64,000 nucleotides of DNA from assembly GCA_002842045.1 (NCBI GenBank), contig PHBX01000016.1, positions 1 to 64,000 on the forward strand. The letters are read 5' to 3'. The notes under the pieces are model-generated. The model was not told the origin of the DNA. It saw nothing but the letters and a program-made list of their open reading frames with translations, and searched no databases. A program made the position numbers and the translations under genes. Positions 44,581 through 52,778 of the stretch are shown in pieces. Source of the DNA: Chloroflexi bacterium HGW-Chloroflexi-3 (GTDB lineage Bacteria > Chloroflexota > Anaerolineae > Anaerolineales > Anaerolineaceae). Position 1 is the first letter of the stretch, and each line of letters opens with the position of its first letter.

Positions 44581-45858
44581 ATGGATAAATTTATCGTTGA
44601 GGGTGGATATTCGTTGAAAGGAGATTTTACTCCCTCAGGTAATAAGAATGCAGCATTACCTTTACTGGCAGCTACATTATTAACTGACGAACCAATTGTT
44701 TTACATAATATGCCAAATATTCTGGATGTATTGGCTATGAAAAATCTGATGGAAAGCCTGGGCGTTTCCATTGAAATTAAGAATTTAAATTCCTGGCATA
44801 TTCATGCGAAAGATGTATCCTTTAAAAACCTTGATCCTGATTTATGTAGACGAATTCGTGCATCAATTTTGTTAGCCGGACCTATGGTTGCTCGATCTGG
44901 AAATTTGATCCTCCCCCCACCTGGTGGTGATGTGATCGGTAGAAGAAGGTTAGACACACACATTTTGGCATTAAAAAAACTAGGCGTAGAAGTTACATAT
45001 GATCGCACATTCCATTTTCATGCTAATTTTCTTACTGGAGCAGAAATTCTTTTAGATGAAGCCAGTGTAACTGCTACCGAAAATGCAATCATGGCTTGCG
45101 TGAAAGCCAAAGGTCAATCAATCATCCGAAATGCTGCTTCAGAACCCCATATCCAAGAATTGTGCCATTTCCTTAATAAAATGGGGGCTCACATCGAGAA
45201 TATCGGCTCCAATACGTTGCATATTGAAGGAGTCGATAATCTACATGGATGTGATTTTACAGTAGGTCCAGATTATCTTGAAGTTGTTTCTTATATTGGT
45301 GCTGCTGCTGTAACCAAAGGTGAAATAACCATTCACAACGCCGGGAACCAATATTTGGATATGATACGGTTAGTTTTCCAAAGGATTGGAGTAATATGGG
45401 AAACAAATGGCGATGATTTATTCGTCCCGAAAGACCAACCATTAACAATTGAACCAGATCTCGGGAATGCAATTCCGGAGATCAGTGTAATGCCTTGGCC
45501 AGCCTTTCCAACCGACCTGATGAGTATTGCAATAGTCGTAGCTACCCAATCAAAAGGATCCATGTTATTTCATGATTGGATGTATCCAAGCCGTATGTAT
45601 TTTACGGATAAATTAGTAGGGATGGGAGCACAAATCGTTTTATGTGATCCACACCGGTGCATTGTTCAAGGTCCCACCCAGTTGTTTTGTGAAAACCTTG
45701 AAAGCCCTGATATCAGAGCTGGAATGGCGTTGGTGTTAGCTGCGTTATCTGCTAAAGGCATCTCAGTATTACGAAATATTCGCCAAATTGACCGAGGATA
45801 TGAATCAGTTGAAAAGAAACTATCTCAATTAGGAGCTCACATCTCAAGAGAAGCATAA
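44581..45858 (+). CDS. murA: UDP-N-acetylglucosamine 1-carboxyvinyltransferase MurA (Cys-to-Asp active site)
   Basis: First committed enzyme of peptidoglycan synthesis, using PEP. Conserved SGNKNAALP (Lys22-Asn23), RRIRASILLAGPM, PWPAFPTDLMS (general-base Asp) and DIRAGMALVLAALSA are present. The loop that normally reads GGCAIG/GGCTIG reads PPPGGDVIGRRRLDTH; residue 117 (codon at 44929-44931) is Asp in place of the PEP/fosfomycin-reactive Cys115 of E. coli. Enzymes with Asp there are active and fosfomycin-insensitive. 425 residues; GGAGGT ribosome site. It sits next to the glycan locus. Confidence 0.95.
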   Translation: MDKFIVEGGYSLKGDFTPSGNKNAALPLLAATLLTDEPIVLHNMPNILDVLAMKNLMESLGVSIEIKNLNSWHIHAKDVSFKNLDPDLCRRIRASILLAGPMVARSGNLILPPPGGDVIGRRRLDTHILALKKLGVEVTYDRTFHFHANFLTGAEILLDEASVTATENAIMACVKAKGQSIIRNAASEPHIQELCHFLNKMGAHIENIGSNTLHIEGVDNLHGCDFTVGPDYLEVVSYIGAAAVTKGEITIHNAGNQYLDMIRLVFQRIGVIWETNGDDLFVPKDQPLTIEPDLGNAIPEISVMPWPAFPTDLMSIAIVVATQSKGSMLFHDWMYPSRMYFTDKLVGMGAQIVLCDPHRCIVQGPTQLFCENLESPDIRAGMALVLAALSAKGISVLRNIRQIDRGYESVEKKLSQLGAHISREA

Positions 45859-45893
45859 ACACCTTTACTGTTTTATTACAATTTTTGGAAACA

Positions 45894-45926
45894 AAAAATC
45901 CTCTGAACAATGTTAAGAGGATTTTT
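45894..45926. terminator. Bidirectional terminator between murA and trxA
   Basis: AAAAATCCTCT / AGAGGATTTTT stem (45894-45904 with 45916-45926) with an 11-nt loop, between convergent genes; A and T runs on the two sides give U tails in both directions. Confidence 0.85.
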
Positions 45927-45946
45927 ACTTTTAATGTAATTCCTAT

Positions 45947-46273
45947 TTAATTTTCAGAAACTACTTCCAAAAATTGTTCCACAACATCCCTTAACATACC
46001 TTCAGGTAATGCGCCAACCTGGCGATGTGCAATTTTTCCACCATTAACAAATAACATGGTTGGGATTCCTTGAACGCCAAATCTTGTTGCCCAATCAGGA
46101 TTCTCATCCGTGTTTACTTTTGTCACCAATAATTTTCCTTCATATTCTTTGGCTAATTTATCTAATATAGGTGCAACCATTCGACAGGGGCCACACCATG
46201 GTGCCCAAAAATCAACAATTACAGGCATTTCTGACTGTAAAACAACTTTTTCAAATGAAGCATCGTAATTCAA
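45947..46273 (-). CDS. trxA: Thioredoxin
   Basis: Disulfide reductant. VIVDFWAPWCGPCRMVAPIL carries the redox motif WCGPC (about residues 27-31); the cis-proline loop is GIPTMLFVNGG. 108 residues, no signal peptide, so cytosolic. It follows an OmpR-type regulator gene on the same strand (20-nt gap), so it may be the last gene of the signalling operon. Confidence 0.96.
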   Translation of the reverse strand: MNYDASFEKVVLQSEMPVIVDFWAPWCGPCRMVAPILDKLAKEYEGKLLVTKVNTDENPDWATRFGVQGIPTMLFVNGGKIAHRQVGALPEGMLRDVVEQFLEVVSEN

Positions 46274-46293
46274 TTAATAATTTTATAAATTTC

Positions 46294-47007
46294 TTATAAT
46301 CTCCTATAATCGACAAATCGATAACCAACTCCCCTCTCAGTTAATATATATATAGGATTAGACGGGTCTTTTTCAATTTTTTGTCTTAAATAATTTATAT
46401 ACAGTCTGACATAATGGGGTTCGTCTCTGTACTCATAACCCCAAACACGAGATAAAATTTGGTCGTAGGTCAAAACCCAGCCAGCGTTTTTGACGAGATG
46501 ATAGAGCAATCTATATTCGGTTGGACGTAATTTAACCAACTCACCATCCAACCATATCTCACGTTTTGAGAAATCCAATTTCAGATGTTCATCTACTTCA
46601 ATAACATCTGGTGAATCAGTTGAGCTGGAATCTGTCCGCCGTAACACAGCGCGCACACGACTTACCAATTCACGGGGGCTAAAAGGTTTTGTGACATAAT
46701 CATCTGCACCTAACTCCAAACCTCGCACTCGATCATCTTCTTCACCTTTAGCAGTTAACATAATTACAGGCACATTGCTGATATCTCTTAACATGCTCAA
46801 TACTTCAAAACCATCAATATCTGGCATCATCACATCTAGAAGTACCAGGTCAGGTAATGAATCTCGATATTGTTGTAAAGCCTGCATCCCACGGTAAGCT
46901 TCCACGACTTGAAAACCATCATGTTCTAAATTAAGTCGAATAAATCGAGCCATCCGCTCTTCATCATCAACAACTAAAATAATTTTGTTCTTTAAAATAT
47001 CATCCAT
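46294..47007 (-). CDS. OmpR/PhoB-family response regulator
   Basis: Receiver domain (residues about 8-122) with VDDEERMARF, phospho-acceptor Asp in LVLLDVMMPDIDG (about 57) and Lys in YVTKPFSPREL. C-terminal winged helix: LVKLRPTEYRLLYHLVKNAG, VWGYEYRDEPHYVRLYINYL, TERGVGYRF. 237 residues. No histidine kinase adjoins it. It lies downstream of the FHA/vWA/PP2C/kinase genes on the same strand and may be an output of that module or simply share its transcript. Confidence 0.93.
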   Translation of the reverse strand: MDDILKNKIILVVDDEERMARFIRLNLEHDGFQVVEAYRGMQALQQYRDSLPDLVLLDVMMPDIDGFEVLSMLRDISNVPVIMLTAKGEEDDRVRGLELGADDYVTKPFSPRELVSRVRAVLRRTDSSSTDSPDVIEVDEHLKLDFSKREIWLDGELVKLRPTEYRLLYHLVKNAGWVLTYDQILSRVWGYEYRDEPHYVRLYINYLRQKIEKDPSNPIYILTERGVGYRFVDYRRL

Positions 47008-47009
47008 GT

Positions 47010-47249
47010 TTATTCTCTTACAAATGAAATAATTTCATCTTCCTCGACATCCTGGATCAACTCAATAAAAGTAATTCGATGAAACGGCCAGATAACCAGA
47101 TTGACATTTGGTTCCAAATAATGCACATCTTTCCCGTCTTTTTTCCTTGGATTTTTGAGCATAATTATCTGATCAGACGGTTGTGGCAATTGTTCAACTT
47201 CACCCATAATTGGATCTTCATTATTTATATGGACAATTACAGTAATCAT
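47010..47249 (-). CDS. Small conserved-looking hypothetical protein
   Basis: 79 residues, acidic, no membrane segment. VEQLPQPSDQIIMLKNPRKK and NLVIWPFHRITFIELI suggest a small beta-barrel fold, perhaps OB- or PRC-like, but no family is recognised. It lies between the FHA protein gene and the regulator with tiny gaps (10 and 2 nt), so it is part of the operon. Confidence 0.6.
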   Translation of the reverse strand: MITVIVHINNEDPIMGEVEQLPQPSDQIIMLKNPRKKDGKDVHYLEPNVNLVIWPFHRITFIELIQDVEEDEIISFVRE

Positions 47250-47259
47250 TTTATTTACC

Positions 47260-47790
47260 TTATTTAATTAAAATTTGTATCCTCAATTTTCCAAGTGCAA
47301 TTTGATCATTATGATTGATGGGATAATCGACATGAGGAACAATTTTTTGTCCATTAACCCTCGTACCATTGGATGAACCTAAATCCATTATAGCAACTCG
47401 ATTTTTGTTTAATTTTAGAGCAGCATGTAGACGCGAAACTCCCTGGGCATATGCATCAAAAGGAGAAAGATCCACATCAGGTAATATAGGTTGTCCTTCA
47501 GCTACTCTACCTAAAGTAAATTCAGATCTACCAGAAAGTTGAAGGGTCTGTTTTGCTTCAATCAGGTATAGCGCTAAATCTGAAGATATTGCTTGTTTAC
47601 TGAAAATATCATCATTAATGGAAATTGAATCTTTTGAATCATCGACAATTGTCTCATTTAGATTATCAGTGTTTGTCTTTTTTATGGATTGTGTTGTCAA
47701 ATAATCTAATAAGATCAGTCTCGCTCCACATTCACTACAAAATAGTGCTCCAGGTAATTCTTTATGATGGCAATTAGGGCAAACGATCAT
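47260..47790 (-). CDS. FHA-domain protein with N-terminal zinc ribbon
   Basis: Phosphothreonine reader. Residues 1-25 form a zinc ribbon (CPNCHHKE, CSECGARL). A low-complexity linker rich in Thr/Asp/Ser (about 32-70) could be a kinase target. The FHA domain (about 80-176) has the binding residues FTLGR, SRLHAAL, GSSNGTRVNGQ and the closing LGKLRIQILIK. It overlaps the J/vWA gene by 4 nt (ATGA). It probably docks phosphorylated partners of the neighbouring kinase/phosphatase pair. Confidence 0.88.
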   Translation of the reverse strand: MIVCPNCHHKELPGALFCSECGARLILLDYLTTQSIKKTNTDNLNETIVDDSKDSISINDDIFSKQAISSDLALYLIEAKQTLQLSGRSEFTLGRVAEGQPILPDVDLSPFDAYAQGVSRLHAALKLNKNRVAIMDLGSSNGTRVNGQKIVPHVDYPINHNDQIALGKLRIQILIK

Positions 47791-49253
47791 TTTTCCTCCC
47801 TTAAAGGTTCTGGTAACATCAATAAGGATCTTGTTCCGTATTTAATTTTTTTCTTTCCTAATTCAGAGATTTGATTGTTGTTTTGTAAATTTTCAACTTC
47901 CTTCATGATTGTTTTCGCTAAATCGCGTTTTCCTTTACTAATTAAATGAGTTGCTAAGTTTTGTAAACGTCTTGTTGCGTTATTATAATTGCCTTCTATA
48001 ACATCTTCACGTGCTTTTTCTTGAAGTCGATAAAGTGATAGGCTTGATAAAGCGTTTACGATAACTGGAGGGATTTTTTCTTTCTCAACTTTTGGTAATA
48101 CTGGTCTTTTGAAATCGTAAAAGTAACGTTTCATGTAAATTTGATTCGATGGAATTTCAACTTTTATACTCCCATAGGATAATCTAATTTCGTTGACATT
48201 TATGGGTAATTCATCAATAAATAATTCAAAAATAACTCTAAGATGCTGCTCAGAATACAAACTTCCCAAATTGATTTCAGATTCAGAATCTAATCGTGAT
48301 AAATCAGGACTCAGACGAAATGCATAATTTATTCTAACATTGGGGGGCAAGTTAAATGAAATTTTTACTGATTTAGAAAATATAACACTAAAATTATGTA
48401 ATTTTTTCTTTAATGAATCATACAGTTCCTGGGATGAATTTACAAATTGTGTTTCCCCCCCCGAAATTGTTGATAAATTATCAAGAAAATCATCGTTCCA
48501 GTCTTTCCCAACACCTACGGCTTGAAAAACGATTCCTTCTTCACTTGCTTCTTGAACGACCCTGTTACATTCTGCTTCATCTCCATAGGTATGCCCATCA
48601 GTTATTAAATACAATAACTTTGGTGAAGAGTTTTCTAAATTTCTTAAAATAGAAAGACCTTCTTCCAGTCCTTTAAGGATTTCAGTCGAACCGGATGCAA
48701 AAATTGAATATATTTTGGATACCTCATTTCCGAAATCTCTAACCTTAATCGGTGGTAATAAGGTTTCTGCTCGATCGCTGAATGTAACAATAGATATTAG
48801 ATCCTCAGGTTTCAACTCATGGACAAGATTTATAATTTCCCTCTTTAAATTGTCCATAATTTCACCTTGCATGGAGGTTGATTTATCAAGGACAATACAT
48901 AAATAAATTGTAGGAAGATTTTCTTCTTTCACACTTTCAGGGGAAAAGATATCCAATAATAAATAAAAAGCTTGTGCTTCTGAAATTAATGGAATAACTG
49001 ATCTACTATAATATGCATTAATTTGAATAGATTTATCTTGTTCTTGTTGGTACCCTAATTGTTTATTGTAATCTTTTCTTTTTAATTCGTCTGAAAGGAT
49101 TTCATATCCGTTTTGAATTTCTATAAAACGTTCCCGTAAATCAAAAGAGGTATGGAGATCAGGATGGTGTTTTTTAGCAGAATCAAAATAAGCTTTCCTT
49201 ATCTCTTCTTGTGTCGCATCAAAAGGTAATCCTAATAAATTATAGTAATTCAT
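47787..49253 (-). CDS. J-domain/von Willebrand A domain fusion protein
   Basis: Unusual fusion. An N-terminal J domain (residues 1-70: NYYNLLGLPFDATQEEIRKA, then KKHHPDLH with the HPD tripeptide that activates DnaK-type chaperones) is joined to a vWA domain (about 115-300) with an intact MIDAS metal site DKSTSMQGE, TFSD and LITDGHTYGD. A beta-rich region (about 300-385) and a helical C-terminus (about 395-488) follow. No signal peptide or membrane segment, so cytosolic. It is flanked by FHA and PP2C genes. TerY-P-type triads pair a vWA protein with PP2C and kinase, and this may be a variant carrying a chaperone recruiter. Confidence 0.88.
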   Translation of the reverse strand: MNYYNLLGLPFDATQEEIRKAYFDSAKKHHPDLHTSFDLRERFIEIQNGYEILSDELKRKDYNKQLGYQQEQDKSIQINAYYSRSVIPLISEAQAFYLLLDIFSPESVKEENLPTIYLCIVLDKSTSMQGEIMDNLKREIINLVHELKPEDLISIVTFSDRAETLLPPIKVRDFGNEVSKIYSIFASGSTEILKGLEEGLSILRNLENSSPKLLYLITDGHTYGDEAECNRVVQEASEEGIVFQAVGVGKDWNDDFLDNLSTISGGETQFVNSSQELYDSLKKKLHNFSVIFSKSVKISFNLPPNVRINYAFRLSPDLSRLDSESEINLGSLYSEQHLRVIFELFIDELPINVNEIRLSYGSIKVEIPSNQIYMKRYFYDFKRPVLPKVEKEKIPPVIVNALSSLSLYRLQEKAREDVIEGNYNNATRRLQNLATHLISKGKRDLAKTIMKEVENLQNNNQISELGKKKIKYGTRSLLMLPEPLREEK

Positions 49254-49257
49254 AGGT

Positions 49258-50157
49258 CTACAAAATCTTAATTAAGATTACACTGATGTTATCTGGACCA
49301 CCTGCTTTATTCGCAGCGTCTACCATTTTTGAACATGAGATTGAGGGATTTTCAAAATTAGTTGCTAATCTGAAAAGTTCTTCATCCACAATGGTTCCCC
49401 ATAATCCATCACTACAAATTAGGATGTACCCTGGTTTTGGTATGGTTAAATTCATTAGGTCAGGTCTGAAAGGCTCTGATTGGCCTAATGCTCTATACAA
49501 CACATTTTTATTTGGATGATTTTTGGCCTCAGTTTCAGATATTTGCCCTAGATCCACTAACCTTTTAACCAATGAATGATCATTCGTTTTGGACTCAATT
49601 CTTCCATCTGGATAAATAAAATATAATCTGCTATCTCCAACATGTCCAATCGTTATTTGATCACCGAGGATCAACCCGGCAGTTATGGTTGTCCCGCCAC
49701 CAGGGGCTTTATGCATAACTGCATTTTGAGCTAGTTTTATACCATTTTCAATAATTTCTTGAATACTCTCATTTGGAGGTGTCGATGAACTTGGATTAAA
49801 TAATGGAGAATATAGTTTCTGAACGACATAATCACCCAGTGTTTTTGATGCTACACTACTGGCTACTTCTCCATATTCATGCCCCCCCATTCCATCTGCG
49901 ACTATAAATATACCAAAAGAAATGTCTTTGGAACTATTAGCAAAATTTGAATTGAAATAAAATAATGCATCCTCATTATGATCTCTTTGTCTACCAACTG
50001 ACTGACCTACACCAACCAGTATTTGAGAAGGAGTTACAATAGGATCTTCTCTGGTAACAAACTTTAACTGCTCCTCGGACAATGGAGCAGTTTCAACATT
50101 AATGGATGAGATATTGTTTTTATTACTACCAAATAATCTTTTAAAAAAATCTACCAT
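49258..50157 (-). CDS. PP2C-family Ser/Thr protein phosphatase
   Basis: Metal-dependent phosphatase of the Stp/PrpC type. Motifs: GQSVGRQRDHNEDALFYF (metal Asp, about residues 52-69), FIVADGMGGHEYGEVAS, GTTITAGLI, GHVGDSRLYFI, LICSDGLWG and GPDNISVILI. About 299 residues. ATG 50157 has GGGAGG 6 nt upstream; a slightly longer frame is rejected. The N-terminal about 45 residues form a linker. It lies between the kinase/PQQ gene and the J/vWA gene, and is the likely antagonist of one or both kinases in the locus. Confidence 0.93.
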   Translation of the reverse strand: MVDFFKRLFGSNKNNISSINVETAPLSEEQLKFVTREDPIVTPSQILVGVGQSVGRQRDHNEDALFYFNSNFANSSKDISFGIFIVADGMGGHEYGEVASSVASKTLGDYVVQKLYSPLFNPSSSTPPNESIQEIIENGIKLAQNAVMHKAPGGGTTITAGLILGDQITIGHVGDSRLYFIYPDGRIESKTNDHSLVKRLVDLGQISETEAKNHPNKNVLYRALGQSEPFRPDLMNLTIPKPGYILICSDGLWGTIVDEELFRLATNFENPSISCSKMVDAANKAGGPDNISVILIKIL

Positions 50158-50180
50158 TTTACCCTCCCAGATCAATTGTG

Positions 50181-50993
50181 CTATGCATATAGTGCATAAA
50201 TCAGATGGTCACTAGATCCTATGTATAAAATATTATTAATTATGACTGGTGATCCGGTGATCAGATCATCTGTCTTAAATTTCCACCTTAACTGTCCGTT
50301 CTTTAAATCAAGTGAGTAAAGTGTGCCATCTGCAGATCCACAATAAACTGAATTATTATAAATAATTGGGGAACCACTGACTTGATGATCAGTTTTATAT
50401 CTCCAAATTTCCCTTGCGTTACCAGATTCTAAACAATAAATGTGGTTATCAGCCGAACCGAAAACTAGAAAATTTTCAGATTTACACGGGGATGAAATTG
50501 ATCCCTTTTCCATCCTAAAACGCCAGACAACCCATCCAGACTTTGCATCCAATGCATAAAAAGTTGAATCGAGAGATGCAAAAAATACCATCCCACCATC
50601 TACTATTGGGGAGGAAGTAATCGCTTTTTTGGTCTTAAATCTCCAACGCACATGCCCACTAAAATCAAGACAGAAAAAATCGCCATATTCATTTCCAAAA
50701 TAGATATTATCCCTTGTAATAAAGGGAGTAGTTCGTATAGGAGATCCGGAATCGATCCGCCACGTTATTTTATTAGAGACTAAATTTACTGCGTATAAAT
50801 AGCCATCATCAGATCCAAAAAACGCATGTCCTTCTGCAATTTTTACTGAGCTCCGAATCGGACCATCCGTTGAAAATGTCCACAATTCTTTGCCAGTCCA
50901 CGCAGAAATACAATACATTTTCTTATCTTCAGATCCAATATAAATATTATTTTCAAAAATTGCTGGTTTTCCAACACCATATGAATGATCCAT
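50181..50993 (-). pseudogene. C-terminal PQQ-like beta-propeller part of a frameshifted Ser/Thr kinase
   Basis: Tandem propeller blades of about 40 residues with the repeated pattern W-x-F-x-T-x(3)-I-x-S-S-P (for example GKELWTFSTDGPIRSSVKI and LRWKFKTDDLITGSPVI). The frame fits directly after the kinase frame that stops at 50953, but one register over. Sequence from VGKPAIFENN onward continues the first blade begun in the kinase frame. Comparison of blade spacing suggests about 20 nt were lost at about 50973. ATG 50993 could reinitiate, without a ribosome site. In an intact copy this would be the sensory domain of the kinase. Confidence 0.7.
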
Positions 50994-52035
50994 CTGAGGC
51001 GTCAAGAACGTAAAGATTGTTATCATAACTCCCGCAGTAAATTTTTCCATTCTCAATAGTAACTGATCCACGAATCTCATCCTCACATTTAAATGTCCAT
51101 AATGGTTTAACCGATTGAGATTCACTCTTTTTGGATATCGGAAGCCTTGATAAAGCACCAGTCTTTTTTGCAACAGACATTAGCGCATTTTTCATATCTG
51201 CGACGCTCTGATATCGCTCTTCAGGATTATATAGAAGAGCAGTATCAATGACTACTTCAAGTTCAAGAGAAACTCTTGAGTTGATGGAACGAATTTTTCG
51301 TTCAGAAAAGGAAAAAGGTGCTTCCATTCTTGGATCGTGATTTGTTAATAAATGATGCAAAGTGGCACCGAGAGCATAAATATCCGCAACTGGTGTCGCC
51401 TCCCCACGATATTGTTCCGGAGGCGAATAACCTTCGGTTCCAATCATTGTCCCTTTTTGTCCAGTTTTGAAGTTTTTCGCGATGCCAAAATCAACCAGGA
51501 TAACTCTACCTTGTTGATTAATCATCACATTGCTAGGCTTCATATCTCTGAAAATGATGGGTTCCGGTTTGTATGAATGCAAATACTCCAACACGTCACA
51601 TAATTCTATGGCCCATACAGTGACATTATCTTCATGTAAAGGTCCTTTATTTTCCTGGAGTATTGCTTCTAAATCTTTTCCATGAACATATTCCAGGACT
51701 AAGTATGATCGCTCGTCAATAGAAAAAAAATCAAAAATTTGAGGGATCGCAACATGATTGAGAGTTACTAAAATATTTGCTTCACGCTCAAAATTTTGAA
51801 TAATGGTTTGTCGAACCAAAGGGTCAGGCGCATTATTAATCATTTCCTTTACTGCGACTAATTTAATCACATTTGGAAAATGCAAATCTCGGGCTCGATA
51901 AACTGATCCCATTCCACCAATACCAATTACATCCTGGATTTGGTACCGATTGAAAAGTACGATTCCCGATTCAAGTTGTTTTACAGCGTTTGATGTTGAT
52001 GAATTAAAACTGGAAGTAATTCGTCGTGTCTCCAG
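50953..52035 (-). CDS. Ser/Thr protein kinase (PknB-like), CTG start, frameshifted before its propeller
   Basis: Eukaryote-like kinase. The glycine loop GIGGMGSVYRARD, VAVKEM (Lys), FRDMKPSNVMI (catalytic loop), VDFGIAK and GTEGYSPPEQYRGE are present, so the kinase core is intact. An ATG start at 51912 would cut through the glycine loop. Upstream in frame there is no ATG, GTG or TTG, but TAGGAGGGAAAACTG gives an excellent AGGAGG site 5 nt before CTG 52035, which then begins LETRRITSSFNSS. After a linker (about 305-330) the first propeller blade starts, and the frame closes with TGA at 50953. The rest of the propeller is in another frame. PP2C follows downstream. Confidence 0.72.
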   Translation of the reverse strand: METRRITSSFNSSTSNAVKQLESGIVLFNRYQIQDVIGIGGMGSVYRARDLHFPNVIKLVAVKEMINNAPDPLVRQTIIQNFEREANILVTLNHVAIPQIFDFFSIDERSYLVLEYVHGKDLEAILQENKGPLHEDNVTVWAIELCDVLEYLHSYKPEPIIFRDMKPSNVMINQQGRVILVDFGIAKNFKTGQKGTMIGTEGYSPPEQYRGEATPVADIYALGATLHHLLTNHDPRMEAPFSFSERKIRSINSRVSLELEVVIDTALLYNPEERYQSVADMKNALMSVAKKTGALSRLPISKKSESQSVKPLWTFKCEDEIRGSVTIENGKIYCGSYDNNLYVLDASDGSFIWCWKTSNF

Positions 52036-52174
52036 TTTTCCCTCCTAAAAGAACCTGATTTTAATATGAAAATGATTATAAACACCAATGTTAAGAAATG
52101 CAACCTCCCTAATTGCATCAATTTATATCATTCGAAGTTAGACAAAACGCATTCAGAATAAGATATCTGTTACT

Positions 52175-52202
52175 TTTACTTGATATCGAAATATCCTAAA
52201 AT
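52175..52202 (+). promoter_or_regulatory. Candidate promoter of the glutamine synthetase relic
   Basis: TTTACT (52175-52180), 16-nt spacer, TAAAAT (52197-52202). The predicted start near 52209 leaves a short leader with GGGAGAAAG before ATG 52236. Confidence 0.45.
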
Positions 52203-52235
52203 GAGGAAAATGCTAATCCAGGGAGAAAGAACATA

Positions 52236-52400
52236 ATGTTTGACAATTTTTTGGAAGCCGAAGAATTCATTAAATTAAAACAAATTCGAATGGTTGATCT
52301 TAAATTCTGCGATTTATGGATTTCTAAAAAAATGAACGAATTCAAAGAAATGAATATTCACCCTCATCCGTATGAAATTGAAACTTATTATGATTTCTAG
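52236..52400 (+). pseudogene. Internally deleted glutamine synthetase gene (54-codon in-frame relic)
   Basis: A 54-residue frame whose two halves both look like type I glutamine synthetase but from opposite ends. Residues 18-28 (RMVDLKFCDLW) match the N-terminal beta-grasp segment; residues 28-54 (WISKKMNEFKEMNIHPHPYE, then IETYYDF) match the extreme C-terminus, usually WIxYKxxNE...RPHPYEFxLYxD. About 400 central codons, holding the whole active site, are absent. The join seems to fall at a shared Trp. A promoter-like sequence and GGGAGAAAG ribosome site precede it, so a mini-protein may still be made. No catalytic function is possible. The assignment rests on motif recognition. Confidence 0.65.
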
Positions 52401-52414
52401 AATATTAATGACAT

Positions 52415-52768
52415 CTAATTTCTTTTAATTCTACAATCTTCACAATCGCATAATGCCTTTAAATATTGCCAAGTGTAGATACCATAATGGTGACCATCTG
52501 CCCACATAATGGATAACCCATAACTTCCCACTATATCTAAACTCCCAATTTCAGTCATTATTGAAATTGGGAGTTTATTTTCAAAAACACTTAGGTCTGG
52601 TTCAGGTTTCATATTCTCATGTCCACCTCTGCAGGTCGCACAAGGACAAGCAGCTCTTAATAATCCAAAACCTATTCTAGACTTGTGGTTGTCATTCCAA
52701 TCAATGAATAAAGATCTTTCTTTTTTATCTAATTTAATTTTTAATGGTGATAATTTATTATTCTGCAT
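52415..52768 (-). CDS. DUF971-domain protein
   Basis: 117 residues. The fold matches DUF971, the domain also found at the N-terminus of gamma-butyrobetaine hydroxylases. Landmarks: LLRAACPCATCRGGHE (Cys about 41, 43, 46), IVGSYGLSIMWADGHHYGIY and the terminal YLKALCDCEDCR. The two Cys clusters could bind zinc or an Fe-S centre, and related proteins are linked with Fe-S cluster handling. It sits between the glnA relic and the SH3 protein. Function is not established. Confidence 0.8.
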   Translation of the reverse strand: MQNNKLSPLKIKLDKKERSLFIDWNDNHKSRIGFGLLRAACPCATCRGGHENMKPEPDLSVFENKLPISIMTEIGSLDIVGSYGLSIMWADGHHYGIYTWQYLKALCDCEDCRIKRN

Positions 52769-52778
52769 TGAATCCTCT

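Noticed and set aside
50994..51173. Longer start for the propeller frame (MQKRLVLYQ...)
   Set aside because: That stretch is an off-frame reading of the kinase linker and first propeller blade, which are coherent in the kinase frame.
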